Source of the DNA: Nocardia sp. CC227C
GTDB lineage: Bacteria; Actinomycetota; Actinomycetes; Mycobacteriales; Mycobacteriaceae
Length of the DNA stretch: 64,000 nucleotides
Assembly: GCF_030767025.1 (NCBI RefSeq)
Contig: NZ_JASITE010000003.1
Coordinates: 186,001-250,000 of the forward strand
Direction: 5' to 3'
Below, one piece after another: positions 41,401-42,361 of this stretch. The notes beneath the pieces are model-generated. The model saw only the letters and a program-made list of their open reading frames with translations, was not told the origin of the DNA and did not search any database. A program made the position numbers and the translations under genes. How positions within the stretch are numbered: the first letter of the stretch is position 1; the number at the start of each line of letters is the position of its first letter.

Positions 41401-41843
41401 GTCGCCCCGGCTTCGCGGCGGACGGACACGGCGGTGGGCCGCAGGCCCGCGCCGGCGCGGGTGAGATTCTGGTGCGCCCCTTCACCGGATTCGGCGCGTA
41501 TGCGAACTTCGATCCGGCCACCGGCCGATTGCAGGTCGTGCCCATGGACTCGCGCAGGCTCGGCGGGGTCTTCGGTGATGTGGGCGAGCTGCGCGCGGTG
41601 TTCTACCGGTACGCGGGCCGCCTGGCCCTGCGGCTCGGGGACCGGACCGTCGATGTGGAGGACCCCGCGGTGCAGGTGTACTGGACGCAGCCCGCGCACC
41701 GCACCGCGCGTTTCACGGTGATGGCGGGTCCAACGGTGCTCGCCGATATCGGCTATCACTCGATCGGCGGTGACCTCGATTTCGGTCTGCTCATCCGCGA
41801 CATGTTGATCGATCCGGCACGACGGGCGAGCATGTTCGAATGA
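16464..41843 (+). CDS. Giant 1: 8459-residue polymorphic-toxin-like protein
   Basis: A single uninterrupted 25.4-kb frame, about 0.9 MDa. Order: WXG100-like N-terminus, hydrophobic/glycine-rich stretch, about 600 residues of disordered Gly/Ser/Asp/Ala linker, degenerate glutamine-deamidase-like domain, and two large homologous blocks of helical and alpha/beta modules. These are followed by a degenerate VIP2-type ADP-ribosyltransferase fold, a toxin-associated helical domain, an intact HExxH zincin, a degenerate zincin, a degenerate kinase-like domain, an ART-like domain, a second intact zincin, a third partial module copy, a Pro-rich (PEL)n tail and a C-terminal beta-rich domain. No signal peptide is seen. 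Export by a type VII system is suggested by the N-terminus and by the WXG100 neighbour, but no ESX machinery lies in this window. Separate entries describe the domains. Confidence 0.9.
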   Translation: MGDIPGYLKWLEWVAGSEWPHGDEDGMWALADDWRAAAEGIRELLPYLDDAKSATFAAYPVGEGSEEMRKLFDSLRVGDGSLEKMAEAFENLALAADDVGTEIDYAKLLMITSLALLAAEIAAAWIFPPTAPAVSAAAITVTRFGIRAIAMRLMSAVARRVAGMHTILRFVARHVAIDFAIGVGQEVGIQAYQMSQDHRRDMNWGQVVVTAVSSGAGGAAAGPIGDKVGDWLGNRMKPWMSGALTGATAGLVGGTVGVYAGAGTQLALDLTVYDKSWDEAWGNFKNSASDWNAILGGAAPAGVLSGAMTGASKAAATQYYHNKYPDIYNTTPDLGGLNRIGNTAGIPPTGGGGTTGDGSAPATGQNGAGDPSGGQSPAGSGDSRAGVPGADNGSAGSSTNNSAGDANSSNGAGTGDASGTRAGIPAGDATGGDSPTGRNDSTDPGNDTQAPTGGADDSTGDTTGTDIGADATAGDRGDGVSDGSDDRAGAAADSGARDEGGPDSGVRADSRDEGAVDRGEETGERPGSDVGPGVDTDARSDGAGDRADSGTGADSGGTRAQPAASAPESAGQPDGEGGRDAGDSAARDAEESEQRQPGSGGETPRGAGRSDDQSTDSGRSTDSGAPDGGTTGVTPLAGTSAAPVDGTIAGGTGAPAGSARVAGANTGDSADSAQSPPGGAAPVSGMPAPTAGSAAGADARGAAPVRGGEIRPPAGTVSPRPGTAPQVDAQVSPIPRTGPESSSAGATDRRDGDGTAPVVRPDTASDSSRAGAAQPHSGAASTDPAPVVQAGTADSEAPRRAADEAENGESRTATPETEPVPPPAPAPLPDAGTTGRPPGSDGRPSNRRDDTDGAADDASAQPRPEADPRAGEDERAGDDVRSDDDRPGDDSTADDRARAGDGSRTDGGDSDTGPESGSDGDARSDGPPEHPNQVQQALAYIRDVTGNDDIRVPDREVGPEGMYAEEVVLSAGGEPRRFRDHDAMAQRLRDEGRHRARRGASDRIFALVIDVEADAGARVYVVAHEGGEVTVRDGTDGSRQPFPPTIPVDLDSSHAILFDDAGKPLFPLTEQTRAYYARSLLRRLEEDDADVQSPPDDEEAQRPEADDSQRPEPDGTGDRAPEPDEGGESRPAPDEESGSRPAPDEDGQTRTVPDHAAQSAGDGATRAQPNGDDAMPATVGDGDASPSGPSPAVDPLAAAAADSNRSTGTNGVQRIPRPEQQVGEHSGPEAPAAAPGAGGGTRPPSEPPGAPATPDDPGDEGTPGATQPDGESGDSGALEPTAILPPADEGTTTIDVDGQPVPLRLVPDGADRWRVDTGENRPSTRDSTSPRRSSAVHRMWNRLRDALHVRGFHGEAPKYPSGSGEDGRGQTALRDSAVNAPDLFGPPPPPAPPPPDIPVFAPPSDAVGSGDFPNLARILKESFTLWHQRENIPLLELLSGRLATQAGEHMPLRTADGDEYRPWITDADPDAARQGIIATLGNGLITPEQARADLESLLELTSDPELRQRILFDLANEELIPQAEAASRLLDLLATVAAPDLRQRIIDDLFYSGLITADEADQLERAPIPAPATDVEPVVEPDAPPNDESLTDMAERLGFRLPDEDPATVRRVFGEQQYRILRAASAIEGLGDSARRLNEESTRPYSWREEDGAPGTDNAGRDRGAFPIGGVPRSFFDDNPMGHFVDEMMNGMGDGAGLRGTPGANNGADPLPEWNKVGENPELGRDDGLPVYFQHALRRDQLADELSTWAAMFGVDLRDLTPESLDATLDRLRAANNARAEGLADFAAAAAEQLAQTDRSPEPGVPYGDQIARIPLGDGQPDLLVVIDGPRDRDEVLADILATHPELAADLRDGTLQVDYRQVRTDESGVTQLDPVPTPEVHHHRETIDGRELTVTLVRTGDGEWTPVPHTVEPVSAMPAADGPTDPAGDAGAPPRSPEQLMRDIGDLARELGFGPDELGITPAGVDAGRAADTIASRKLLNALRAGQVEALADYIRTNNDIQTYHGLAERRAPLAQRLGASEAELTPETVADGLTDRSQRRALRIQQIQDLVAYTAQLRGVDPAAVDAARDALAARLGVDAADLYPNKYTKNPAGRLVRVPDPEGLDPRKLRKLILRLERAGQSELLRDALRDYAAALIAVDPYSEIPRGDHSADPRNADNEAAVHDIDALPALRDIIADATPSGDPLDFGRAIADAVARAGDEPEPDNALPGSDPSTRPQPGRDWSRLAGVDLAAADDATFLKVYEAYRDGRIDKHEGLSPADLAAALADIRADIRTRADQLRTLADLIDQLDRLFDRGSLGNDLPGLSDGGARPSDPVGDPGTAPNGPGDPPDSQRSDGSTKAPSTGPDSSDSDPIARIDAAVRRESDTLDDAARQRRAVMDVLAADSAAAVRERDAALAALHEAMSGLPVNESDLTPDRLPHTVADLLGRTMRVADMPGREAAVRALEAAARRFDAASERLDILDRAMATAMERDTLLTAGARLVTDRVGVVDGDPPVVLVVDWGGTDALEVWQGARRSHPELAALVDGGAPVRRLTIDYDAEGRITVTHTDVTIPDSVADAGTQRPDEADVNSEPAATPQDPSDILAGFDAALRAADERFDELSRQANQRLDEAARAADAAIDAAIDKFRGSGGPSEPAVPQRESPAEGRDDRQDPDAGDDEPGASTPRGPSGRGPGSGDGAAVPAGPPPETPPGDGNVGDSAPGPSAEGGDQQPPPTPPSGGGPVDPPGEPPHGGADDDSRPGDPDRDPLDGIRRFLAQPEVREGGLDPVALTDAQRDYVDRLAAALDLTEALVGNRDPLGTLRELAEMARARGFLDTSGNAAGMRYPDDFAPLTVDELYAGEDFWREADPQARQRMVDELRALGLGRLTAPTPPSPALPSGDGDSRPVPGGAAPRPGSTPTPVPSTADLIAGLAERLGLTDADLRADAVDRTLAAQRYWNLLTAGAIEALGDAIARHDTATDAVHRRQIEATRDGWARLLGLEPSALTPDNRARTLADLRAETVRRGEDIAALDEAVRTRAPDRTADGTRRLMLAVDGDRITVTLRPDENGELRVVADNPSEGTLEPAPDLLPADPLDTRHRELLTVLADPGQRLTLRERWELARIEWQIAKRDGLLGQRFRDQLRASTLGYEGGNPKYPSGSGEDTRGLTAISDLAGLTEGGDFNPARIGKEGYTMGQNRERMPFMDLLRRIPFLRWLATGRTRDQAGDHVPLLDDDGEEYRYWIDEADPELLAEMEEELKLAGLMDPDDTFFPDTLNLPEIAPAQHDSNANRPDSDNADTIPLSPEEQLHAAAQRAGIRLPDTDSETVRRILAEHEYRALRRAAAIEGLADAARRYIAEDARLPFLHRIADVDNDPLGRFLEELAAADNRDVLLYWEGVNNGGEPGLHWADPRGGEISEVETDGLREHFENALRRDQIRDERSVWAQLLGVELSGLGPRDLADLTADEAARALRELSASERLRLFGDLYIDFLTELVSQAPADVLDSVLAGVDPADFRLHFPDWSAADLYDHLSGLGRDELEPLLGHLGERRLAGILAALDTAQLREVLATLGPADRGEILDGLDRAERIRVQRELSEARLRDTLDRLRREIGDQTAALADFARVAAPHLRAEDAERLTHLLGEWTMAQNGEPLGTAVVRLPDPDGGPDRVVVLDGHGDRARLLADALADYPDIADAVNSGAAVVDYRDAWLDRTGRLHLDAADTPEVRHFRGEVDARDVEVTLLRDGDGPWRSVPDVTSDPDVTSDTETVGPVRRPADANRPAAVLRAEIDHLAAELGLDPGDPLLERTIAERTLDTALRAAQIEGLADFARSAKDIETFFTLAAARSQLLTRLGIDPRAVNPEAVADALATANQRNSRLRQRLADLAEYVGRVSKHIDADTVAAARDRLARHLGIDPDQLRPGRYLRGDDPYFAERGETRPPHAHIFVPHADVNGLDARALFDAVTLRQRAGDSELVRRALAEFAGTLLDTDPYAEVPSGNRIADPRAADGEVRISDPSGSGYVRDIVGDPGAFVDALRDAALRRDFERVDGPPRPGRDWARIIGVDVTDADAERLAKVFAEYRDGKIEKHEGVTPAELARIQAELRADLRQHADRLSELAELVEQHQRRVAEEAAIDVGGRIDNARTELDAARRAFETELSRHPVTESELRPDTLEDLRARTTPVAEQAERSRQIDALDAALRRLRAAEAAVHALEDEAARLEQQLTRQVHPVVRDYADLRDQHAAARREHDAAQAALELERQRHPVRAADLAPERVGDTLEALRARTVPVAEQPAHQVRVDALAAAVRRLSDAAADITRLEAEMSRLRADVDWQRTRLQRDVAAAARERDDARAALDAALDGIPVDAADLTPGRLDDTLEYQRTRTMRADEMRQRQARLDALESAARRLHLADARLARLENELTGLLDRVGPPADSAARQPDSSEAGQPHSATPATGSRPEDAADASTPLDPGARPDGPGEDEPPPATPPVGPGNRPPDSQPSGGAAKPVPAEPESAGNEAGRSEQAALDEAARRRAVMDILAADSAAAVRERDAALAALRGAMSGLPVNESDLFGDDLGPRVEALRGATVRVDEMPARMAALDALEAAARRFQSANERVDTLDRAMAVAMERDTLLTAGARLVTDRVGVVDGRPPHILVVGWTDTDAAGVWDEARQHHQNLADLADGGARVQRLLIGFDDQGRITVTRDDLGAVPDVDSPAETSATATDPNDVLDRFDAALHDNDQRFDQLLRQTETALDRIRRESEAAFDAVRQRLGDGPDDEGPEPSGAPDRSPNEPPDAPTSDARPEPDTAAPVRFLRDGDEFTLDLGARVRYGQQVWGDAHARLGQDQRDALRDYVGRADADAPNSRDRVDAALRDTESAAAETTRAIGLIDAALRLHPTPEGLMVTVAGSENLFGVPPSELEGTTRHVDGYIQAGIGALPSMLGARFHLEIVLPPGTPALYLGDLSPYGASMPMMLLAHGLSLRVDSVRDLGNDGHWLIRATVVPGEAQSTPRTDATGGPEPAADTGTSDSESSTPEPSTPEPSTPEPSTQQPSDDAQARHDQLMQERMRVVRELEFQRVKRNNRAEYLGIARPEEALGTRERLADTELRQFEELGYRTVDVSAIGEDSGYQVRQQVGPAELAKRRETLAKLVAAAEEVIRLSDRLAAIDREINGLDVGEVRAETPTADMDRTAAERARELNRIKPRRAMRDDLAERLGVIDDQGRVDEARLAPEHVDDTLRRLRTEQPRRTDDIAGLADAARDVNETHNHVGRLQDELARLAGAYRQALTDAGAHPLTDRVGIIDGERPRIIVLGPRDAIGRPNADHDAALWDALSTSSRAADAMAYRNAEIEYRRVLADRDSTWRVVDTPGPAVRHFATDPLSPRWTEWRDGEGNWHAVDPNRPQWITNRDTGKLPKSPEERDYPEGAGGWGFNPVHGTIQDAIMGRPVDPATGQPVEGVNEHLLSSVPGGGPLMDPDLSTYTQPFVGEVYAVIKVFTELKKLFGFGWVPDPDNPGHYRWQFKNHPWFRSTARDSQPMVRVRWTHPGDPDRPQLDPDYATQRLRAERRWADVQMWAEAEYARFRSDDSDVLRIAAGLERHWRTERADSAREFVDHVRRALVDGHRGIDPTGDVDQQLRAVQEAIDSVADDWRDRFNEDDLDLIRGTVDHVRELIFEGADTDHIAAVLTEHMRVDVPRLGRELLAIKNHLMRDLHLMEDPDTGILTRRRLDAVADVAEAWQRLIDGAPLPQDILLLRDALAEAAYLHSHEANGNPRTWPEANAHVAASEGLHWDANRPPLTGDRADADYAPPSESLNRLEVAQRRLDQAQRHLVAAEQAVRSLSREPAGDHDARAARRRADRGRALAAEALAEAAEALRLTRIGLPTPDDLLAHTGLRTVEDLLALAGQLSLADQAAWGLSEELLDRVTDLVDTERRYDAVFDRLHRLGHPPPSIANPEPREGDSPEGPAPRRDPEDADPWSDYFEGVGWYTEEFPPAADPDWSPRPDDVWSTLDRDEIADRLRGQFGIEVDGFDTARVDPEVLREVARGLEHVLPRYGAIDLRRIVIGPIADDPKAYAEAWPSRPDAAGDRYTDRIVLNERFATNPETFARLLRRDESRGIVPGSGARPVFSTIVHELGHALDFAGNMRARQSAIDTLIDYYDTTHGPVDVDNPEQVATFRAWMRDLSTYGFSRGEFNSEEVLAEAFTDVELNGEAASEPAKVLYWAMLDAIAQQTNTTGGSPEGLPRRGDGTVSPEPSRRVVGADTPPDPVPASPPTRFDDSEIHLRELLGQTDIGTEILALVDSAPVRSLFDHGSAAPRAIGAPVDIFTSGNGRLRQVLDMAQQSVHVRELLDGRGTDELIRTLDRDEFVRVLTDREVEGAVRRIEMAQELRDRGYDIRVSEAVRRIQRTFHDAYARAVREAAMAPFAHRDPALARDPEATHRFAREVAADAVRADIAALTSADGQTYADHYRDLWDRARTDPDTRDGPRPHSPTTPEIGRQLRISALRQHDARLRATMARIELSELAANLGLDPDASAAAVRDAARERGTDIAAELAAVATPADRRAELRRLAHDLRSAVDLADRYESSRFHLQEQTDDWSARAARDVLTALLPADGILLSDHVAILPGATDRVVIAAPAGEHARLLSEVSRDPAVAERISRIDAPEWLALHIDDDGRVGVDSLDGPDAVPAERASEVVPKNHAAVATVARVRRLLGELSNHADLHWARDTFEKLSVQVLHRSGAPTRYDPARNTLVLDPGATDSEHLLALVHAAVHADLARRDPITVAQRRLQSTREDYIRRMIARESRAYALEVVAARQLRAAHHDLPVSELERIYTDAFDATRAEVERAVPDAPAAELDRVANQAGLEALRPVLAGHRPVNGEQSLADVYGREWDAAHGKQSFADRVRAALDSGIRSREPIGDQTGIRRTERITYDNGTVLDRVVIRTGPSEESQRDIRHADAEELAMMVGRALGARVPQVFRQQPNVLFLEPIPGTVIADKFLSAHELYLDAPGALELGLLNILTDAPGRDGYGWMIGPNNAVIGIGHYLNFGNDPGPADTLSPFTEYFQHRRPDGTVEPVVHTLHAVELEIYRDRLADLRPEFVARGREQWHRDVLARLAELADYAETDGLPDTEVPVPGGGLLTTGGTVYVNRYGGDDNYGIFARVDADGVLFLDVKVGPDTPSGSAMFADAWRALGDRVQVIEGNWSGRGGLLTDNLASFDASIQNGRTIHAAAWYTHTGQQAERYGFTDVTIVKAEPKGQLGDFTEVVVRFTRPEHGAVMNEGTLPDGEDRTPLYRGIPRLLDDGTLNPAYAAALLGAALPRGTQDVSAEEHILSRSDVSDSTSWSRNRATAAVFAGNDGVILEWRTGRPPVDATWRFKPILDHDLGSALDQVLIQGDLYDARAVRHFAEPEPIEPPSMRQPLDADGPEYFDGSDWATGPEWSPRPGDTWSGLHRDEIADRLRERFDLEVSGFDNARVDTEVLREIARAIDDMMTRQPDAGLYAVAIEPLAADRRYAEARPQWHDGRLRTKIVVKTDWAADPRAWAVSLTAAEEGAFHPVGFGKRPAYSVILHEFAHVLDFDAFMAARDRAMAALTGYFIDHYGWNGDLRPFEDWLATLTGYSFDDGNHYGRPDRAEMLANAFADVMLNGDAASEPAKVLARLLEQVVAELRGSRRTSSDQVDPSVVGSAPSRPHPADRELLRDNGLRASRVEAPADHARTMAGSDFHDLVHNLVHELDIEPNSLRERPMESVAALADRYPELAERLDMLADYLRERPDLFARDPRIVDGVMHVRHRDTARYLAELLGDLEQFLDVLAERAERDTAMMGTPAPDRDRARMLGVDLTDVSPERYTQIDEDFRDGKRDEREALTPAQLTAAHAALRAEIRTAAAEIRALSDLVAEYHRRGTPLDFPTAEPTGDGVTPPPTDPTGDEPPIDPSAPDDHDLNRPRRGYRSHIPHPPHDIEFDLPDFAAIPPADLPPWPFPPPPQPTDPPTPPTPPQPPNPPEPANPPELPELPELPEPPELPELPELPELPELPEPPGGPQQPEPPGVPEPPVPPGLPELPEVPELPVPPRPPEVPVPPGLPVPPGLPELPGVPEVPELPEPPAPPQRPAPPTLPELPVPPGLPERPELPELPEVPTSPRATTLPEPSAVPNSPDGLELRRVPGLPEPVGFSEVPNPLGSNDAREPLVSPRPTELSEMPASLWEAPVGPERTQAPTAPDVPWHPGAPVPSPTPPVNAVAPQPHEYSDPPRPPSAAVPPWAGDAGRSEATFGQHMAPTSPPGTPGAPGGPASGPARRPGFAADGHGGGPQARAGAGEILVRPFTGFGAYANFDPATGRLQVVPMDSRRLGGVFGDVGELRAVFYRYAGRLALRLGDRTVDVEDPAVQVYWTQPAHRTARFTVMAGPTVLADIGYHSIGGDLDFGLLIRDMLIDPARRASMFE
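17456..19245 (+). other. Giant 1: disordered Gly/Ser/Asp/Ala linker
   Basis: Residues about 332-927 are low-complexity: Gly, Ser, Asp, Ala, Thr, Arg and Pro dominate, hydrophobics are almost absent and no repeat unit is strictly conserved. Giant 2 has an equivalent linker after the same N-terminal domain. Such linkers separate the export module from effector domains in polymorphic toxins. The base composition also opens long spurious frames on the opposite strand. Confidence 0.85.
19246..19680 (+). other. Giant 1: degenerate papain-like glutamine-deamidase domain
   Basis: Residues about 929-1072 align with the three Tox-PL domains of giant 2 (ALAYIRDVTGNDDIRVP against ALAQVRALTGSSTITVP; EVTVRDG against RIVVRDL). 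The catalytic Cys of giant 2 corresponds to Gln933 here and the catalytic His to Arg1018; only the Asp is retained. The fold should persist but the enzyme should be inactive, so this is a pseudoenzyme or structural domain. Confidence 0.65.
20470..24370 (+). repeat. Giant 1: large internal repeat, block 1
   Basis: Residues about 1336-2635. Landmarks in order: PKYPSGSGEDGRG, HMPLRTADGDEYRPWITDAD, RLPDEDPATVRRVFGEQQYR, HALRRDQLADELSTWAAMFG, EVHHHRETIDGRELTVTL, LRAGQVEALADYIRTNND, YRDGRIDKHEGLSPADLAA, GLPVNESDL, LVTDRVGVVDG and FDAALRAADERFDELSRQA. Each has a counterpart in block 2 in the same order. I recognise no enzyme in these modules; they are mostly helical with short alpha/beta inserts. 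Confidence 0.8.
23601..23720 (+). repeat. Near-identical 120-bp direct repeat, copy A
   Basis: This 120-bp segment matches 30045-30164 with 5 mismatches by eye (96 percent identity), far above the surrounding similarity of the two blocks. It encodes the RRAVMD...AADSAAAVRERDAAL...MSGLPVNESDL stretch. The high local identity points to recent duplication or gene conversion within the gene. Confidence 0.9.
26880..27240 (+). other. Giant 1: MgtE-N-like helical repeats
   Basis: Residues about 3473-3592 form short helical pairs with the alternating pattern LLGHLGERRLAGILAALD, LREVLATLGPADRGEILDGL and related turns. This resembles the superhelical MgtE N-terminal repeat. It is present only in block 2, so it was inserted after or lost since the block duplication. 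The resemblance is by pattern only. Confidence 0.45.
28780..29740 (+). repeat. Giant 1: three tandem coiled-coil modules
   Basis: Residues about 4106-4426 contain three units of about 95-105 residues. Each reads: long charged helix, xHPVxxxxL or GIPVDAADL, xxLxDTLExxRxRT, xxAExxxxxxxDAL, RRLxxA, then an LExE-type helix. Related single copies occur at 23610-23890 and 30070-30340, and looser ones near 21730, 25430 and 32140. High Glu/Arg/Ala/Leu content predicts coiled coil. It probably acts as a spacer or oligomerisation rod. Confidence 0.7.
30045..30164 (+). repeat. Near-identical 120-bp direct repeat, copy B
   Basis: Partner of 23601-23720, lying about 6.4 kb downstream in the same frame and orientation. 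The five differences cluster in two places. It could serve as a substrate for homologous recombination that would delete one block in frame. Confidence 0.9.
30888..31490 (+). other. Giant 1: pseudo-ADP-ribosyltransferase (VIP2-like fold)
   Basis: Residues about 4809-5009 follow the VIP2/SpvB-type ART layout: an N-terminal helical lobe (RDALRDYVGRA; IGLIDAALRLHPTPEGLMV), then strands ending FHLEIVLPPGTPALYLGDLS and a last LL..G....VDSV segment. All three catalytic motifs are altered. The VYR arginine region reads MVTVAG, the STS motif reads YIQAGIG (Y4930-), and the ExE motif reads ASMPMMLL (S4970-). NAD-dependent activity is not expected. The family assignment is inferred from pattern. Confidence 0.55.
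31560..31604 (+). repeat. Perfect 3 x 15-bp tandem repeat encoding STPEP
   Basis: TCGACACCAGAGCCT occurs three times without mismatch (31560, 31575, 31590), encoding three STPEP units in a short linker between the ART-like domain and the next helical region. As an in-frame 15-bp unit it can change copy number by slippage without breaking the frame. Confidence 0.95.
33540..33890 (+). other. Giant 1: toxin-associated helical domain
   Basis: Residues about 5693-5809: LLAIKNHLMRDLHLMEDPDT, RRLDAVADVAEAWQRLIDG, DILLLRDALAEAAYL and WPEANAHVAASEG. This order (AIKNHL..., a turn, AEAWxRL.xGxPxPxDxxLLxxxLAExxYL, then EA..A) is familiar from C-terminal domains of Rhs/WXG100-linked polymorphic toxins, where it ends the protein. 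Here it is buried in the middle. The function of the domain is not known to me. Confidence 0.5.
34398..35180 (+). other. Giant 1: zincin metallopeptidase domain 1 (HELGH)
   Basis: Residues about 5979-6239. The zinc motif HELGHALDF starts at His6137, and a downstream EVLAEAFTDVELNG segment carries a likely third-ligand Glu. The N-terminal part (DEIADRLRGQFGIEVDGFD) is shared with zincin 2. The pattern resembles lethal-factor-like peptidases of polymorphic toxins. All visible catalytic residues are present, so it may be an active protease. Confidence 0.7.
36540..37150 (+). other. Giant 1: degenerate zincin (HAAVH)
   Basis: Residues about 6693-6895. RYDPARNTLVLDPGATDSEH precedes LLALVHAAVHADLARRD, where the expected HExxH reads HAAVH (His6777-His6781) with the catalytic Glu replaced by Ala. 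ESRAYALEVVAARQL supplies a normal-looking downstream Glu helix. Zinc binding might persist, but peptide hydrolysis should not. Confidence 0.55.
37200..37830 (+). other. Giant 1: degenerate kinase-like domain
   Basis: Residues about 6913-7123. The order RVVIRTGPSEESQRD, AEELAMMVGRALGARVPQVF, VLFLEPIPGTVIADKFL, LGLLNILTDAPGRDGYGWMI and AVIGIGHYLNFG parallels the kinase-like domains of giant 2. The DRNxxxN loop reads GRDGYGWMI and the IDN/IDH metal site reads IGIGHYLNF, so the catalytic residues appear lost. Confidence 0.45.
38329..38720 (+). other. Giant 1: possible second ADP-ribosyltransferase-like domain
   Basis: Residues about 7289-7419. PLYRGIPRLLDDGTLNP gives a candidate NAD-binding Arg7308; DSTSWSRNRATAAVFAG looks like the STS strand and following helix; LDQVLIQGDLYDARAV occupies the place of the ExE/QxE motif, with Gln7404 where the catalytic Glu is expected. 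The region just upstream (37900-38325) is a conserved-looking domain I do not recognise. Confidence 0.45.
38790..39510 (+). other. Giant 1: zincin metallopeptidase domain 2 (HEFAH)
   Basis: Residues about 7443-7682. The zinc motif HEFAHVLDFD begins at His7585, with AEMLANAFADVMLNG downstream. It is a paralogue of zincin 1 (shared DEIADRLRxxF, GFDxARVD and AASEPAKVL) 4.3 kb away. Both keep HExxH, unlike most other enzyme folds in this protein. Confidence 0.7.
40230..41330 (+). other. Giant 1: proline-rich tail
   Basis: Residues about 7923-8289 are dominated by PP, PEL, PEP and PGLP motifs with regular Glu. They should form an extended polyproline segment. It separates the last module from the C-terminal domain. 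Runs of near-identical codons make the DNA repetitive and strongly strand-biased. Confidence 0.9.
40539..40626 (+). repeat. 9-bp tandem repeat array encoding (ELP)n
   Basis: GAGCTGCCG and one-base variants (GAGCCGCCA, GAGCTGCCA) repeat about ten times in phase, encoding PELPELPEPPELPELP. It is the most regular part of the Pro-rich tail and a likely site of length variation between strains. Confidence 0.9.
41450..41843 (+). other. Giant 1: C-terminal beta-rich domain
   Basis: Residues about 8330-8459. YANFDPATGRLQVV, AVFYRYAGRLALRLGDRTVD, VQVYWTQPAHRTARF and DFGLLIRDMLIDPARR correspond in order to the separate protein encoded from 63537. I do not recognise the family. It is a covalently attached version of what is a stand-alone gene after giant 2. 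Confidence 0.75.
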
Positions 41844-41939
41844 CCGGGAGCTCGCCGATCGGTCGTACGCCGGTCACCCGTGGATTCGGCCGAGATATGG
41901 AACTCTGACTATGGAACCGCGAGGTGGAGGAGAGCAGGC

Positions 41940-42221
41940 GTGCGCATCGGCCGACCCAGTGACGACGAGTTGCGGCGGAATTTCGAATCGGTGCTGGCCG
42001 AGGTCATGGTCGGGCAGGGTGTCCGCACGGCGACCGGTCTGGACGACGACACCCAGGACGCGCTGTGGGAGATCGCTCGGGCATACCCGGATATTCCGGA
42101 TGAACTGGTGCTGGCCGCCCGGCGCGCTTTCGCCGGTCAACTCGACGGCAGCAATGCCGATCGCTGGCACGAGGAGTTGGCGCGCAAGCTCGCCGAGCGC
42201 CGTACCGCCCGCGACGGGTAG
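41940..42221 (+). CDS. Small helical protein of unknown function
   Basis: 93 residues from GTG 41940, chosen because GGAGGAG lies 7 bases upstream; the frame is open further but lacks such a site. The protein is helical and charged: DDELRRNFESVLAEVMVGQG, DDTQDALWEIARAYPDIP, LVLAARRAF and DRWHEELARKLAERRTAR. I recognise no family. Its position directly behind giant 1 (96-base gap) is where immunity or adaptor genes of polymorphic toxins usually lie. Confidence 0.7.
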   Translation: MRIGRPSDDELRRNFESVLAEVMVGQGVRTATGLDDDTQDALWEIARAYPDIPDELVLAARRAFAGQLDGSNADRWHEELARKLAERRTARDG

Positions 42222-42361
42222 CGTCCGGCCGGGCGGCAATGGCCGGGTACGCTCGGCGGTCCTGTGCCAGGATGGGCGATGACACCGCTATCGCGTGACG
42301 GCGTCGCCACACCCGTCGCGAGCTGCGGTGCCGGGTGCCCAGACGAGGAGACTGCTGCAGC

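Noticed and set aside
16464..41843. Giant 1 as a polyketide or non-ribosomal peptide synthase
   Set aside because: No ketosynthase, acyltransferase, adenylation, condensation or carrier-protein motif is visible despite the size and the PPTase in the neighbouring giant.
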